Shown: piece after piece, positions 48,106 through 57,058 of the stretch
Numbering within the stretch: the first letter of the stretch is position 1
Layout of the letters: each line of letters begins with the position of its first letter
Assembly (NCBI RefSeq): GCF_025148445.1
Contig: NZ_CP102270.1
Span: forward strand, 1,566,001-1,630,000
Direction: 5' to 3'
Origin: Eshraghiella crossota
Lineage (GTDB): Bacteria; Bacillota; Clostridia; Lachnospirales; Lachnospiraceae
Length of the DNA: 64,000 nucleotides
Translations under genes and position numbers: made by a program
Notes under the pieces: generated by a model
What the model was told of the DNA's origin: nothing
What the model saw: the letters and a program-made list of their open reading frames with translations, nothing else
Database searches by the model: none

Positions 48106-48960
48106 ATGCCTATATTTTACAACCAGGCTACGTTAACCTACAACAATAAAACAGCAAATTCCAATGTTGTAACAGGAGAGCTGCTTGAAGTCCTTACAAT
48201 TACCAAAACTGCATTAAATTCCAACTACGAACCGGGAGACAACGTAACCTATGTTATCAATATAGTTAATTCCGGCACAGCAGCATTGACGGGGCTTACT
48301 CTTAAAGATGACCTTGGTGCTTATACCCTTGATGCCAATACACACGTTCCGCTGACATACGTTGAAGATACCATCCAGTATTTTATCAATGGGGTGAGTC
48401 AGGCTTCCCCTGTTGTTACAATCGCAGGAGGCTTATCTGTTACAGGTCTTTCCGTACCTGCAGGAGGCAACACAACCCTGTTATACGAAACAAAGGTAAA
48501 TGATTATGCAAATCCTACGGCATTGAGTACAATAACCAATACTGCAAATCTTTCGGGAGATTCCTTATATAACGATTTATCTGCTTCTGCCACAATTACT
48601 GCTGCAGCTGCAACCAATTTAAGCATCTCCAAGTCAGTATGCCCCGACAGTGTTGTTGAAAATGGTCAGCTGACTTATACTTTTGTAATCCAGAATACCG
48701 GCTCTTTAGCAGCACAGGCCAGTGATAACGTTGTAATCAGTGATACATTTGATCCTATCCTTAACCCTATTACCGTAACATTTGATAATGTTACGTGGAC
48801 GGTAGGAACAAATTACAACTATGACACTACAACCGGTGTATTTAACACCATAGCCGGTCAGATAACCGTTCCTGCCGCAACCTATACACAAAATCCTGCT
48901 ACAGGAATATGGACTCTTACACCGGGTGTAAGCGTTCTTAAAGTCACGGGAACTGTATAA
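48106..48960 (+). CDS. DUF11-type repeat protein without signal peptide
   Basis: 284 residues, rich in Thr, Asn and Val and poor in charge. After a short head (MPIFYNQATLTYNNKTANSN) come two DUF11-like beta domains: residues about 30-165 (LTITKTALNSNYEPGDNVTY, then VINIVNSGTAALTGLTL) and about 166-284 (NLSISKSVCPDSVVENGQLT, then YTFVIQNTGSL). Such domains usually make stalks on surface proteins, yet there is no signal peptide, LPxTG motif or membrane helix. A spore-coat-like or non-classically exported protein is possible. SD AAGGAG precedes the ATG. It has its own promoter and terminator and no functional neighbour. Confidence 0.8.
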   Translation: MPIFYNQATLTYNNKTANSNVVTGELLEVLTITKTALNSNYEPGDNVTYVINIVNSGTAALTGLTLKDDLGAYTLDANTHVPLTYVEDTIQYFINGVSQASPVVTIAGGLSVTGLSVPAGGNTTLLYETKVNDYANPTALSTITNTANLSGDSLYNDLSASATITAAAATNLSISKSVCPDSVVENGQLTYTFVIQNTGSLAAQASDNVVISDTFDPILNPITVTFDNVTWTVGTNYNYDTTTGVFNTIAGQITVPAATYTQNPATGIWTLTPGVSVLKVTGTV

Positions 48961-48966
48961 AAAATT

Positions 48967-49000
48967 GAGCTATGGTACCCATCATAACGTACCATAGCTC
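48967..49000. terminator. Bidirectional terminator
   Basis: A perfect 12-base stem GAGCTATGGTAC/GTACCATAGCTC with a 10-base loop. TTATTCTTT follows on the plus strand and AATTTTTTATAC on the minus strand. It ends the DUF11 gene and the convergent cdnL gene. Confidence 0.88.
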
Positions 49001-49025
49001 TTATTCTTTACTTTGTATTAAACTG

Positions 49026-49514
49026 TCAGAACCTTTCTGAAATCATTTCGCTGATTTTTGTCTTATCAACATCAAGTGCAAAGGCAAGTTCGCCAAAAAG
49101 CTGTTCTTCTGCCTGACGGAAATATTTCTCATCAACAACAGTAACTTTCTTTCCTTCACTTATTCTCTTACATTTTCTGTTATATATGGTCTTAATCATT
49201 GAAGCAAGCTTTTCACAATTACATCCTAACAAAGTCTGCTTATAGCAGTTTTCCCTGTCTCTTTCATCTGCTACAACAGTCTCTTCAAGATCAGGAAATA
49301 TATCTATCAGTTCCTTTGCATCTTCTCTGGAGATAACCTCTCTCATTACTATCCTGCCGTTTTCAACAGGGGCATATATTATTTCCTCTTTATTGTAAAC
49401 GGGTACCAATGTATAATATATCCTGTCATTATTTATAAGTGACAAAGTTCCTATCCCTTTAACCGAACATACACCATTCTTACCATATACAACCAAATCA
49501 TTAATTTGAAACAT
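49026..49514 (-). CDS. CarD/CdnL-family transcription regulator
   Basis: 162 residues. The N-terminal CarD/TRCF RNA-polymerase-interacting domain (MFQINDLVVYGKNGVCSVKG) has the usual Tudor-like pattern, and a helical C-terminal domain (YFRQAEEQLFGELAFALDVD) follows. CdnL-type proteins bind the RNA polymerase beta subunit and stabilise open promoters. The frame opens with GTG at 49523, which touches the SD; ATG 49514 is eight bases from AGGAAG and is preferred. It ends at the bidirectional terminator. Confidence 0.88.
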   Translation of the reverse strand: MFQINDLVVYGKNGVCSVKGIGTLSLINNDRIYYTLVPVYNKEEIIYAPVENGRIVMREVISREDAKELIDIFPDLEETVVADERDRENCYKQTLLGCNCEKLASMIKTIYNRKCKRISEGKKVTVVDEKYFRQAEEQLFGELAFALDVDKTKISEMISERF

Positions 49515-49618
49515 ATCATTCACTTCCTATTTATATTAATAATACCCATTTTTTAAAAAAATTTCCAGTCATTTTAATTATTAACATAAATTTTCGTGAT
49601 TATAACTAAAAACACCCA

Positions 49619-51049
49619 TTATAATTTTTGTGCATTTTTACTGTTCTTATTATTTAATTTATCAACATATTTCTTAGTCTCAAATGCCGCAACCGAACTT
49701 AATGCTACCAATGCTATCAGATTCGGGATTGCCATAAGTCCGTTAAATATATCGGCAATTGTCCATACTGCTTTAATTGTCATAAATGGACCGAAAAATA
49801 CGCAGATAATATATAATATCCTATATCCTTTTACAATATGTAATCTGCCTTTAGTAAGATACTCAAGACATCTTTCACTGTAATAGTTCCAGCCGAGTAT
49901 TGTAGTGAATGCAAAAAATACGAGACATACCATCAATATAAAAGATGATACCTGTTCAGGGAATGGGAGTCCCTGTCCAAATGCCCGTTCAGTAACAGCA
50001 TAACCATCAAGTCCTACATTCCATGAACCGGTAATTACGATTGTAAGACCGGTCATTGTACATATAACAATTGTATCGAAAAATGTTCCGAGCATTGATA
50101 TAAGTCCCTGCTTTGCCGGCTCGTTAGTCTGTGCAGCGGCTGCTGCAATAGGCGCACTGCCAAGCCCTGCCTCATTAGAGAAAACACCTCTTGCAATACC
50201 TTTTTGCATAACTACAATTATTGAACCGATTGCACCACCTGTAACCGCAGACGGATTAAATGCGCCTTTGACAATTAACTTAAATGCTCCCGGAACTGCT
50301 TTAATATTCAAAACAATGACTATCAATGCAAACAAAACGTAAATAACTGCCATAAAAGGAACTATTACCTGTGCAACAGAAGATATTCTCTTAAGTCCTC
50401 CGATAAGTACCAGTGCCACAAATAATGTTATCACAATCGCAGTAATTATTATTGCCCATGAATATTGTGTACCGAATATACTTATAGTATGGCTTTCTGA
50501 CGGATCAAAAAATGACTTAACCGCATTGGAAATACCATTTATCTGTGTAAATGTTCCTATTCCAAGTAATCCTACGCCTACACCGAATACCGCAAATATC
50601 TTGGCAAGCCATTTCCACTTTGGTCCCATACCGTTTTCTATGTAATAAAAAGGTCCGCCTACAATATGTCCATCATCAGATACCTTCCTGTACTTAACAG
50701 CAAGCAGACACTCAGCATATTTCGTCGCCATACCTACAAGTGCAGCAACCCACATCCAGAATAACGCTCCCGGGCCGCCTGCCACTATAGCCGTTGCAAC
50801 ACCTACAATATTACCTGTACCTATTGTAGCTGAAAGTGCAGTACATAATGCGCCAAAACTTGATACTTCCCCGTGTCCTTCTCCTTCCTTTGAAAACATA
50901 TTTTTAAGTCCGTGTCCCAGCTTTCTGAACTGGATTCCTTTAAGTCTTATTGTAAGGAACAAACCCACCGCGAGCAACAGAACAATAAGAGGTGCACCCC
51001 ATACAATATTATCAACCTTATCCAAAAAAGCTCCTATCTTTTCTAACAT
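49619..51049 (-). CDS. Sodium:alanine symporter (AGCS family)
   Basis: 476-residue amino-acid carrier with about ten membrane segments and the AGCS signatures ATIGTGNIVGVATAIVAGGP, GGPFYYIENGMG and GVFSNEAGLGSAPIAAAAA. It imports alanine or glycine with sodium. SD AAAGGAGA precedes the ATG. It has its own promoter at 51079-51107, divergent from the pilin-like gene. Confidence 0.95.
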   Translation of the reverse strand: MLEKIGAFLDKVDNIVWGAPLIVLLLAVGLFLTIRLKGIQFRKLGHGLKNMFSKEGEGHGEVSSFGALCTALSATIGTGNIVGVATAIVAGGPGALFWMWVAALVGMATKYAECLLAVKYRKVSDDGHIVGGPFYYIENGMGPKWKWLAKIFAVFGVGVGLLGIGTFTQINGISNAVKSFFDPSESHTISIFGTQYSWAIIITAIVITLFVALVLIGGLKRISSVAQVIVPFMAVIYVLFALIVIVLNIKAVPGAFKLIVKGAFNPSAVTGGAIGSIIVVMQKGIARGVFSNEAGLGSAPIAAAAAQTNEPAKQGLISMLGTFFDTIVICTMTGLTIVITGSWNVGLDGYAVTERAFGQGLPFPEQVSSFILMVCLVFFAFTTILGWNYYSERCLEYLTKGRLHIVKGYRILYIICVFFGPFMTIKAVWTIADIFNGLMAIPNLIALVALSSVAAFETKKYVDKLNNKNSKNAQKL

Positions 51050-51078
51050 CTTTGTTCTCCTTTAAAACTGATTAGTTA

Positions 51079-51107
51079 ACTATATCATTTTTTCTTTTAT
51101 AATGCAA
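51079..51107 (-). promoter_or_regulatory. Promoter of the alanine symporter gene
   Basis: TTGCAT (51107-51102), a 17-base spacer and TATAGT (51084-51079) on the minus strand. Confidence 0.75.
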
Positions 51108-51114
51108 AAAGATA

Positions 51115-51143
51115 TTGTGTAAAATGTCACGTTGTTATAAAAT
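51115..51143 (+). promoter_or_regulatory. Promoter of the pilin-like gene
   Basis: TTGTGT (51115-51120), a 17-base spacer and TAAAAT (51138-51143). Confidence 0.55.
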
Positions 51144-51179
51144 GTAAATATAAAATAAGAATTGAGGTGAGCAACTAGT

Positions 51180-51674
51180 ATGAAATCAACCAGAAGTAAT
51201 TGCGGATTCTCATTGGTGGAACTTATTGTTGTAATTGCAATTATGGCTGTTCTAATGGGTATACTTATTCCAACTCTTGTCAAACAGACAAGCAAGTCAA
51301 AGCGTTCCGTGGATTCAAATTCCGCACATGAGATTGCTGCATCCGTTAACAGAGTATTATCCACTGACACAGACATCTACTATACTTATTCGGGAGATAC
51401 CCCATCCAGCTACTCTTTCGTATGGGACTCCGGCACAACAGCCGATGATGTAAGCCAGAATCCGTTTGCGAAAGCGGTTTTTGAAGATTTTGGCCAGGTT
51501 ATTCCTGTTTCTAAATGGAACCATAACCTGAAATGGATGGTAACATATAACGGTACCACCAGGGATCTTCACATATACCTTGTTAAATCAGCCGATTCAA
51601 CTAAAGGTTATGAAGTATATCCCGATTCTGCCAGCTATATTTCCAAAGCATCGGAAAAAGATATCGATATATAA
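51180..51674 (+). CDS. Type IV pilin-like protein (orphan prepilin)
   Basis: 164 residues. A short basic leader (MKSTRSNCG) precedes the prepilin motif FSLVELIVVIAIMAVLMGIL, with Glu at position 5 after the expected cleavage Gly. The hydrophobic helix is followed by a globular C-terminal part of about 125 residues with no cysteines (SYSFVWDSGTTADDVSQNPF). It should be a substrate of a prepilin peptidase and part of a type IV pilus or competence-like fibre, yet no assembly gene lies in this window. SD GAGG precedes the ATG. It has its own promoter and terminator. Confidence 0.88.
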   Translation: MKSTRSNCGFSLVELIVVIAIMAVLMGILIPTLVKQTSKSKRSVDSNSAHEIAASVNRVLSTDTDIYYTYSGDTPSSYSFVWDSGTTADDVSQNPFAKAVFEDFGQVIPVSKWNHNLKWMVTYNGTTRDLHIYLVKSADSTKGYEVYPDSASYISKASEKDIDI

Positions 51675-51685
51675 GAATAAGCACA

Positions 51686-51722
51686 AAAACAGAGAAGCAC
51701 AATCAGAATGCTTCTCTGTTTT
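51686..51722. terminator. Bidirectional terminator between the pilin-like and nitroreductase genes
   Basis: Stem AAAACAGAGAAGCA/TGCTTCTCTGTTTT with a 9-base loop; T-runs are present on both sides within the stem ends. Confidence 0.8.
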
Positions 51723-51743
51723 GCTTAATATTATACTTTAATC

Positions 51744-52286
51744 CTACATAAATGTAAGAAGATCTGCAACTTCCTTTCTCTTTGGTGCTGCAGGTGCATC
51801 AGCAGGATAACCTAATGCTATCAATGCCGATACTGACTTATCTTCGCCGATACCAAGAACTTCTTTTACTTTTTCTTCATCGTAAATACCCATAACAACG
51901 GTTCCGAGTCCTTTTTCGTGTGCCGCAAGACAAAATACCTGTGCTGCCATTCCCGCATCAAACGACTGCCAGTGATCTTTTTTAGAGGTTGAATAACTTC
52001 CGTCTCTTTCATATCCGGCTCTCTTATTTACAGTTAATTCAACCATCAGAACAGGTGCGCCCTGTATGTTATTCTTATTGCCTTCATGTCCCATAATACA
52101 TTCGCCGGCAATCTTATTTTTGATATCATTATCATAAATTGCTATGTACCTTACTGACTGTGAATTCTTCCAGCTTGGTGCAAATCTTGCAATGTCGATG
52201 ATTTCTTCGATTAATGACCTGTCAACGGGCTTATCCTCATATTTTCTTATGCTACGTCTTGTTTTGATACATTCTATTGCTTCCAT
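51744..52286 (-). CDS. Nitroreductase-family flavoprotein
   Basis: 180-residue FMN-dependent oxidoreductase of the nitroreductase fold. It has the N-terminal IKTRRSIRKYEDKPVDRSLI, ARFAPSWKNSQSVRYIAIYD, and the flavin-contact region VFCLAAHEKGLGTVVMGIYD. The natural substrate cannot be told from sequence. The SD GGAGG lies within an inverted repeat (52294-52336) that could hide it in read-through transcripts. Confidence 0.9.
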   Translation of the reverse strand: MEAIECIKTRRSIRKYEDKPVDRSLIEEIIDIARFAPSWKNSQSVRYIAIYDNDIKNKIAGECIMGHEGNKNNIQGAPVLMVELTVNKRAGYERDGSYSTSKKDHWQSFDAGMAAQVFCLAAHEKGLGTVVMGIYDEEKVKEVLGIGEDKSVSALIALGYPADAPAAPKRKEVADLLTFM

Positions 52287-52293
52287 AAAAAAC

Positions 52294-52336
52294 CTCCGGA
52301 AAATTGATACTGTAATAATACCATATTTTTCCGGAG
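52294..52336 (-). terminator. Inverted repeat: ppk terminator overlapping the nitroreductase SD
   Basis: Arms CTCCGGAAAA (52294-52303) and TTTTCCGGAG (52327-52336), perfect over 10 bases, 23 bases apart, followed on the minus strand by GTTTTTT and then the nitroreductase ATG. The downstream arm contains most of the nitroreductase SD. An extended -10 (TGGTATTAT) lies in the loop. Confidence 0.65.
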
Positions 52337-52363
52337 TTCTCCATACTTTAATTTCTGAATTTT

Positions 52364-54406
52364 CTATTTGTACGCTTCTTCTATAAAATATTCCTGTGAA
52401 TTAAGTTTCTTTTTGCCATCATCAATAATTTCATATCTGCCGTCAGGTAAAGCCGTTCTTGCAAGTACATTATCCTTGAGCATTATCGAAAACATATTTC
52501 TTATACGTTCCTTCAGTCTTTCATCATACACAGGAGCTGCTACTTCAACTCTTCTCAAAGTATTTCTTGTCATAAAATCCGCAGAAGATATATATATTTT
52601 ATCCCTTTCTTTTGTTCCAAAAATATATATTCTTGAATGTTCAAGGTACCTTCCTACTATACTTCTTATGTGTATATTCTCCGTTTCCCCTTCAACACCG
52701 GGAATAAGGCAGCATATACCTCTTACTACCATATCTATATGAACGCCTGCTTTTGATGCCTCCACAAGCTTGTCCATAATCTTCTTATCAGTAAGGGAAT
52801 TAACCTTAATTCCTATATATGATTGTTCACCTTTCTTCGCATATTCTATTTCATCCTCAATCATATCAATAACCGGCTGCTGAAGAGAATTAGGTGCCAC
52901 GAGAAGATGTTGCGTCCTGTCAATGGTATTGCCTATCAGTATCTCCTGAAAAGTTTTTCTTGCTTCATCACCTATTTCATAATTTGCTGTCATCAATGAC
53001 AAATCCGTATACAATCTCGCTGTTTTCTCATTATAATTGCCTGTGCCTATCTGGGTTATATACTGTATTCCGTCATCACTCTTAACAGTTATAAGGCAGA
53101 GTTTTGAATGAACCTTAAGTCCGTCGATTCCGTATACAACATGACAGCCGGCTTCCTCTAACTGACGGCTCCAGCTTATGTTATTTTCTTCATCAAATCT
53201 TGCTTTAAGTTCAACAAGAACCTCAACCTGTTTTCCATTTTCGGCAGCTTCCACAAGCGCCTCAACAATCTTTGAGTTTTTGGCAAGTCTGTATAATGTC
53301 ATTCTTATTGACAATACATTCTTATCATTGGCTGCTTCATGAAGAAGTCTTAAGAAAGGTTTTATGCTTTCATAGGGATAAGATAAAAGCATGTCTTTTT
53401 CAATAATCTGTGGAATCATCGGTCTGTTTTCGTCTACGCAGGCGGGTTCTTTCGGCACACGTTTTTCAAAGAAAAGTTCCTGTCTGTCTCTTAAAATATC
53501 CTGTATATCAAATACATAGGAAAAATCCAACGGAGACTTTGAAAAAATAACATTTTCCTTTCCAAGTTCCAGATAATCGCATAACTGGTTTACCATTACG
53601 TCATCTATATCTCTTGTAAGCTCAATTAATACAGGTGCAAGTTTTTTACGCAATTTAATCAGCTTAGCCATATGATCCCTGTAATCAAGGTCTTCATCAT
53701 ATACTTTTACAACATCAATATCAGCATTTCTTGTAACTTTCATAACTGATTTTTCTATTATTTTATATCCTTTGAAAACCATCGGCATATAATGAAGAAT
53801 CAGTTCTTCTCTCAAAATATATGTATTTTTCTTTCCTTTTATTCCAATCATTCTTGGTACCATATCAATATTGCACGGAATGATGCCTATGCGTTCTTTA
53901 CCATTCTTTTTATCAAGACTAGCAACAGCATATATTTCCTGTCCTCTTAAAAACGGAAACGGCTGTTTTCTTGCAACTATCATTATCGAAAGTAAAGGTA
54001 AAACTTCCTTGTTAAAATACTTTTTCAGAGCACTTTCTTCGTCCTTATTAAGTTCTTTAAATGAGACGAATCTGATTCCATACCCTGCAATACGATTCTG
54101 AAGTTCATCATATATTGCATCTTTTCTGCTGTTAAGTTCCCTTACTCTTGAAAAAATTGCATTGATCTGCTCAGCAGGGGTCATATTGGTCTTATTTTCC
54201 TTGTCATTTGGACATATCAAATTCTGGTCCTGAAGTGAGCCGACCCTTACCCTGAAAAATTCCTCAAGATTAGTCTGGTAAATTGACAAAAATGTAAGTC
54301 TCTCGCAAAGAGGCACTCCTTCTCTCTTCGCTTCATCCAGTACACGTTCATTAAATTTGAGCCAGGAAAGCTCTCTGTTCATATATATTTTGTTTTCTTT
54401 TTTCAT
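52364..54406 (-). CDS. ppk: Polyphosphate kinase 1
   Basis: 680-residue PPK1, which makes polyphosphate from ATP at the membrane. It has the N-terminal MNRELSWLKFNERVLDEA, the core with GQEIYAVASL and RMTLYRLAKNSKIVEAL, the catalytic-His region CHVVYGIDGLKVHSKLCLIT, the second HKD-like region and the C-terminal SSADFMTRNTLRRVEVAAPV. The frame opens with TTG at 54421, but GGAGAT inside the pfk end is placed for ATG 54406, which I use. It lies 4 bases after the phosphofructokinase stop and is co-transcribed with it. Confidence 0.95.
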   Translation of the reverse strand: MKKENKIYMNRELSWLKFNERVLDEAKREGVPLCERLTFLSIYQTNLEEFFRVRVGSLQDQNLICPNDKENKTNMTPAEQINAIFSRVRELNSRKDAIYDELQNRIAGYGIRFVSFKELNKDEESALKKYFNKEVLPLLSIMIVARKQPFPFLRGQEIYAVASLDKKNGKERIGIIPCNIDMVPRMIGIKGKKNTYILREELILHYMPMVFKGYKIIEKSVMKVTRNADIDVVKVYDEDLDYRDHMAKLIKLRKKLAPVLIELTRDIDDVMVNQLCDYLELGKENVIFSKSPLDFSYVFDIQDILRDRQELFFEKRVPKEPACVDENRPMIPQIIEKDMLLSYPYESIKPFLRLLHEAANDKNVLSIRMTLYRLAKNSKIVEALVEAAENGKQVEVLVELKARFDEENNISWSRQLEEAGCHVVYGIDGLKVHSKLCLITVKSDDGIQYITQIGTGNYNEKTARLYTDLSLMTANYEIGDEARKTFQEILIGNTIDRTQHLLVAPNSLQQPVIDMIEDEIEYAKKGEQSYIGIKVNSLTDKKIMDKLVEASKAGVHIDMVVRGICCLIPGVEGETENIHIRSIVGRYLEHSRIYIFGTKERDKIYISSADFMTRNTLRRVEVAAPVYDERLKERIRNMFSIMLKDNVLARTALPDGRYEIIDDGKKKLNSQEYFIEEAYK

Positions 54407-54410
54407 CTTT

Positions 54411-55472
54411 TTAATCTCCAAAACAAATTCCCATCTCCTTGGCCTGGAGAATTATTTCTGCATCAGCCGGTACAACTTTTAACTTACCTGCTACTTCTTT
54501 TAATGGCACATTAACAATTTTTCCGTTTATAACCGCAGCCATTACACCATAGTTTTTATTAATGATGTTCAAAGCCGTCGCCGTTCCTGTCTGCATTGAC
54601 ACAATTCTGTCCCTCGCGGTAGGTGAACCGCCTCTTTGTGTATGTCCCGGTATTGTAATACGCACTTCCTTATCTGTTGCCGTCCGGATATCAAGTGCAA
54701 GTTTCTCAACCTGTGATTTTAAATTTTTCTCACTGAGAAGCTGTCGCCTTTCTTTGTTTTTTAAGGAAGAAAATTCCTTTTCCACTATTCCTTCTGCCGC
54801 AGCAATTACAAGGTATTTCTTATCGCTTTTTTCTATATATGATGTTATTTTGTTAATATCATAAGGAATTTCAGGGATAAGTATTATGTCAGCACCTGTT
54901 GCAATTCCTGAATACAAGGTTACCCAGCCGGTCTTATGCCCCATTACTTCCACAACAAATATCCTGCCGTGAGATGAAGCTGTCGTCTTTATATTATCCA
55001 TAGTTTCCGTTGCAACCTTAACGGCACTGTCAAATCCAAATGTAACATCGGTTCCCCATATATCATTGTCAATTGTTTTTGGTGCGGTCACGACATTAAG
55101 GCCTTTTTCGCTTAAAAGATTGGCAGTCTTATGGCTTCCGTTTCCTCCAAGCACAATTAACGCGTCAAGCTTCCATTTTTCATAATTTTTAACCATCATT
55201 TCAACCTTATCACGCCCGTTTTCATCAGGTTTGGTTATGGTCTTAAAAGGCTGTCTTGAAGTTCCGAGAATCGTACCCCCGGATAAAAGAATATTATCGA
55301 AATCTGCCTTTTCCATTTTCTTATATTTTCCGTTAATAAGTCCTGTAAAGCCATCAAGAATTCCGTATATTTCAATATCTTTATCTTTTTTATATAAAAC
55401 TTTTGCAATTGCTTCCATTGTAGCATTAAGACATTGACAGTCTCCTCCGCTCGTAAGCATTCCTATACGCAT
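54411..55472 (-). CDS. pfkA: 6-phosphofructokinase (variant active-site motifs)
   Basis: 353-residue PFK-A family enzyme of glycolysis. It has RIGMLTSGGDCQCLNATMEA, ALIVLGGNGSHKTANLLSE, VVTAPKTIDNDIWGTDVTFG (catalytic Asp of TIDND), MGHKTGWVTLYSGIA and ITIPGHTQRGGSPTARDRI. The GGDGS motif of bacterial ATP-PFK is GGNGS here: the Gly that favours ATP is kept but Asp is Asn. PKTIDND has the Lys more usual in pyrophosphate-dependent enzymes. Enzymes combining that Gly and Lys are generally ATP-dependent as far as I recall. SD AAAGGAG precedes the ATG. Confidence 0.9.
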   Translation of the reverse strand: MRIGMLTSGGDCQCLNATMEAIAKVLYKKDKDIEIYGILDGFTGLINGKYKKMEKADFDNILLSGGTILGTSRQPFKTITKPDENGRDKVEMMVKNYEKWKLDALIVLGGNGSHKTANLLSEKGLNVVTAPKTIDNDIWGTDVTFGFDSAVKVATETMDNIKTTASSHGRIFVVEVMGHKTGWVTLYSGIATGADIILIPEIPYDINKITSYIEKSDKKYLVIAAAEGIVEKEFSSLKNKERRQLLSEKNLKSQVEKLALDIRTATDKEVRITIPGHTQRGGSPTARDRIVSMQTGTATALNIINKNYGVMAAVINGKIVNVPLKEVAGKLKVVPADAEIILQAKEMGICFGD

Positions 55473-55598
55473 ATTAACTCCTTTCCATTGGTAATGCTTC
55501 CATCCAATATACTTTTGGAATTAGTATACCAGCATTTTGTAAATTTTATTGATATATTTGTGTAAAATTTTTGTAAGAATAAAAAATACACATAAATC

Positions 55599-56558
55599 TT
55601 ATATTGTTCTTCCAAGCTCCTCAAACATTTTTTTGTCCATGGATACCGTGGTGCTTCCCGAAGTCGTAACCATATTGCCTGTTATGACCGCCGAAGCTCC
55701 CGATGTAAACGCTTTCTTTCCGCCATCCGTAAAGAACTTCCTTCCTGCTGCCACCCTGATATCCGCTGTAGGGTTAATATATCTGAAAATGGCAATACTC
55801 CTTAATATCTCCGGTTCACTCAATGTCTCAACATCGGCTAAAGGAGTTCCCTTTACAGGCATAAGGATATTGACAGGAATTGAATCCGCTCCTGCTTTTG
55901 CCAGAGAAAACGCCATGGATATCCTGTCTTTTAACGTTTCACCCATACCGATTATTCCGCCTGAACAGATTTTAAGTCCCACTTCTTTTACATTTTTAAG
56001 CGTCGCTAACTTATCGCTGAAAGTATGTGTGGAGCATATTTTAGGAAAATAATTTTCAGAGGTTTCTATGTTGTGATGATAATATGTAACTCCTGCCTCT
56101 TTAAGTTCTCCAAGCTGTTCCCTCGTTATAAAGCCCATTGAAGCACATAAACCTATGTTACATTCTTTTCTCATTGTCTTATATGCGTGGATTGCCTTTT
56201 TAAAATCCTCGCCTGCAAGTGCTCTTCCTGCGGTAACAATGGAAAATCTGTGGACTCCTTCTTTTTCCTCTTCTTTACAGGCACTTACAATTTCTTCTTC
56301 CGGAATAAAACCATATACGTCACAACCTGTCTTATTATAAACCGACTGGGCACAATATTTGCAGTCTTCGGGACATCTTCCGCCCTTACCGCTTATTACA
56401 GCACACATATCCACCCTGTCTCCCATGTAGTGTTTACGGATTCTGTCGGCACCGAGACAAAGCTCCTCAAGGTCACAGTTTGTAAAGAAGTCTACGTCAT
56501 CCTCCTCACAAAGTCTTTTTCCGTTAATGATTTTATCTGCAAGTTCTAAAACATTCAT
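55599..56558 (-). CDS. bioB: Biotin synthase
   Basis: 319-residue radical-SAM enzyme that inserts sulfur into dethiobiotin. The CxxxCxxC cluster site is in KGGRCPEDCKYCAQS. Other features are FSIVTAGRAL, TYYHHNIETSENYFPKICST, SGGIIGMGETLKDRI and NILMPVKGTPLAD. No other biotin gene is nearby, so it may serve salvage of precursors or be part of a scattered pathway. SD AGAGGT precedes the ATG. Confidence 0.94.
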   Translation of the reverse strand: MNVLELADKIINGKRLCEEDDVDFFTNCDLEELCLGADRIRKHYMGDRVDMCAVISGKGGRCPEDCKYCAQSVYNKTGCDVYGFIPEEEIVSACKEEEKEGVHRFSIVTAGRALAGEDFKKAIHAYKTMRKECNIGLCASMGFITREQLGELKEAGVTYYHHNIETSENYFPKICSTHTFSDKLATLKNVKEVGLKICSGGIIGMGETLKDRISMAFSLAKAGADSIPVNILMPVKGTPLADVETLSEPEILRSIAIFRYINPTADIRVAAGRKFFTDGGKKAFTSGASAVITGNMVTTSGSTTVSMDKKMFEELGRTI

Positions 56559-56608
56559 TTTATATACCTCTGATTTTTACTGTATCTTTTGACTTTTTTA
56601 TAAAATAA

Positions 56609-57022
56609 TTACAAAACCATTACAAGTGTACCTGCTGCGATAAGCACACATCCTATTATAGATTTAACCGTAAATTCTTCATGTAAGAATACAAAAGCGA
56701 GTATAAGTGTTATTACTACCGACAGCTTATCCACAGGTACAACCTTTGAAGCCTGCCCTACCTGTAAAGCCTTATAATAGCATAACCATGAAGCCCCTGT
56801 TGCAAGTCCCGATAAAATAAGAAAAATCCAGCTTTTTTTGCCAATCTGTGTAATACCGCTTTGTGCATTGGTAATAAACACCATTAACCATGCCATAACA
56901 ACAACAACCATGGTCCTGATTGCCGTAGCAAGATTGGAATTGACCCCGTTAATACCTACTTTCGCGAGAATGGATGTAAGTGCAGCAAAAACCGCAGACA
57001 ATAACGCAAATACAAACCACAT
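56609..57022 (-). CDS. Half-size EamA/DMT-superfamily transporter
   Basis: 137 residues with five hydrophobic segments and one EamA unit (FALLSAVFAALTSILAKVGI at the start; KVVPVDKLSVVITLILAFVF and IGCVLIAAGTLVMV at the end). Standard drug/metabolite transporters have two such units, so this must act as a dimer, as known for small EamA proteins. The substrate is unknown. It lies 50 bases upstream of bioB and is divergent from yitT. Confidence 0.88.
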   Translation of the reverse strand: MWFVFALLSAVFAALTSILAKVGINGVNSNLATAIRTMVVVVMAWLMVFITNAQSGITQIGKKSWIFLILSGLATGASWLCYYKALQVGQASKVVPVDKLSVVITLILAFVFLHEEFTVKSIIGCVLIAAGTLVMVL

Positions 57023-57058
57023 AAATACATTTCTCCGTTATTCTCATATGATGTTTTA

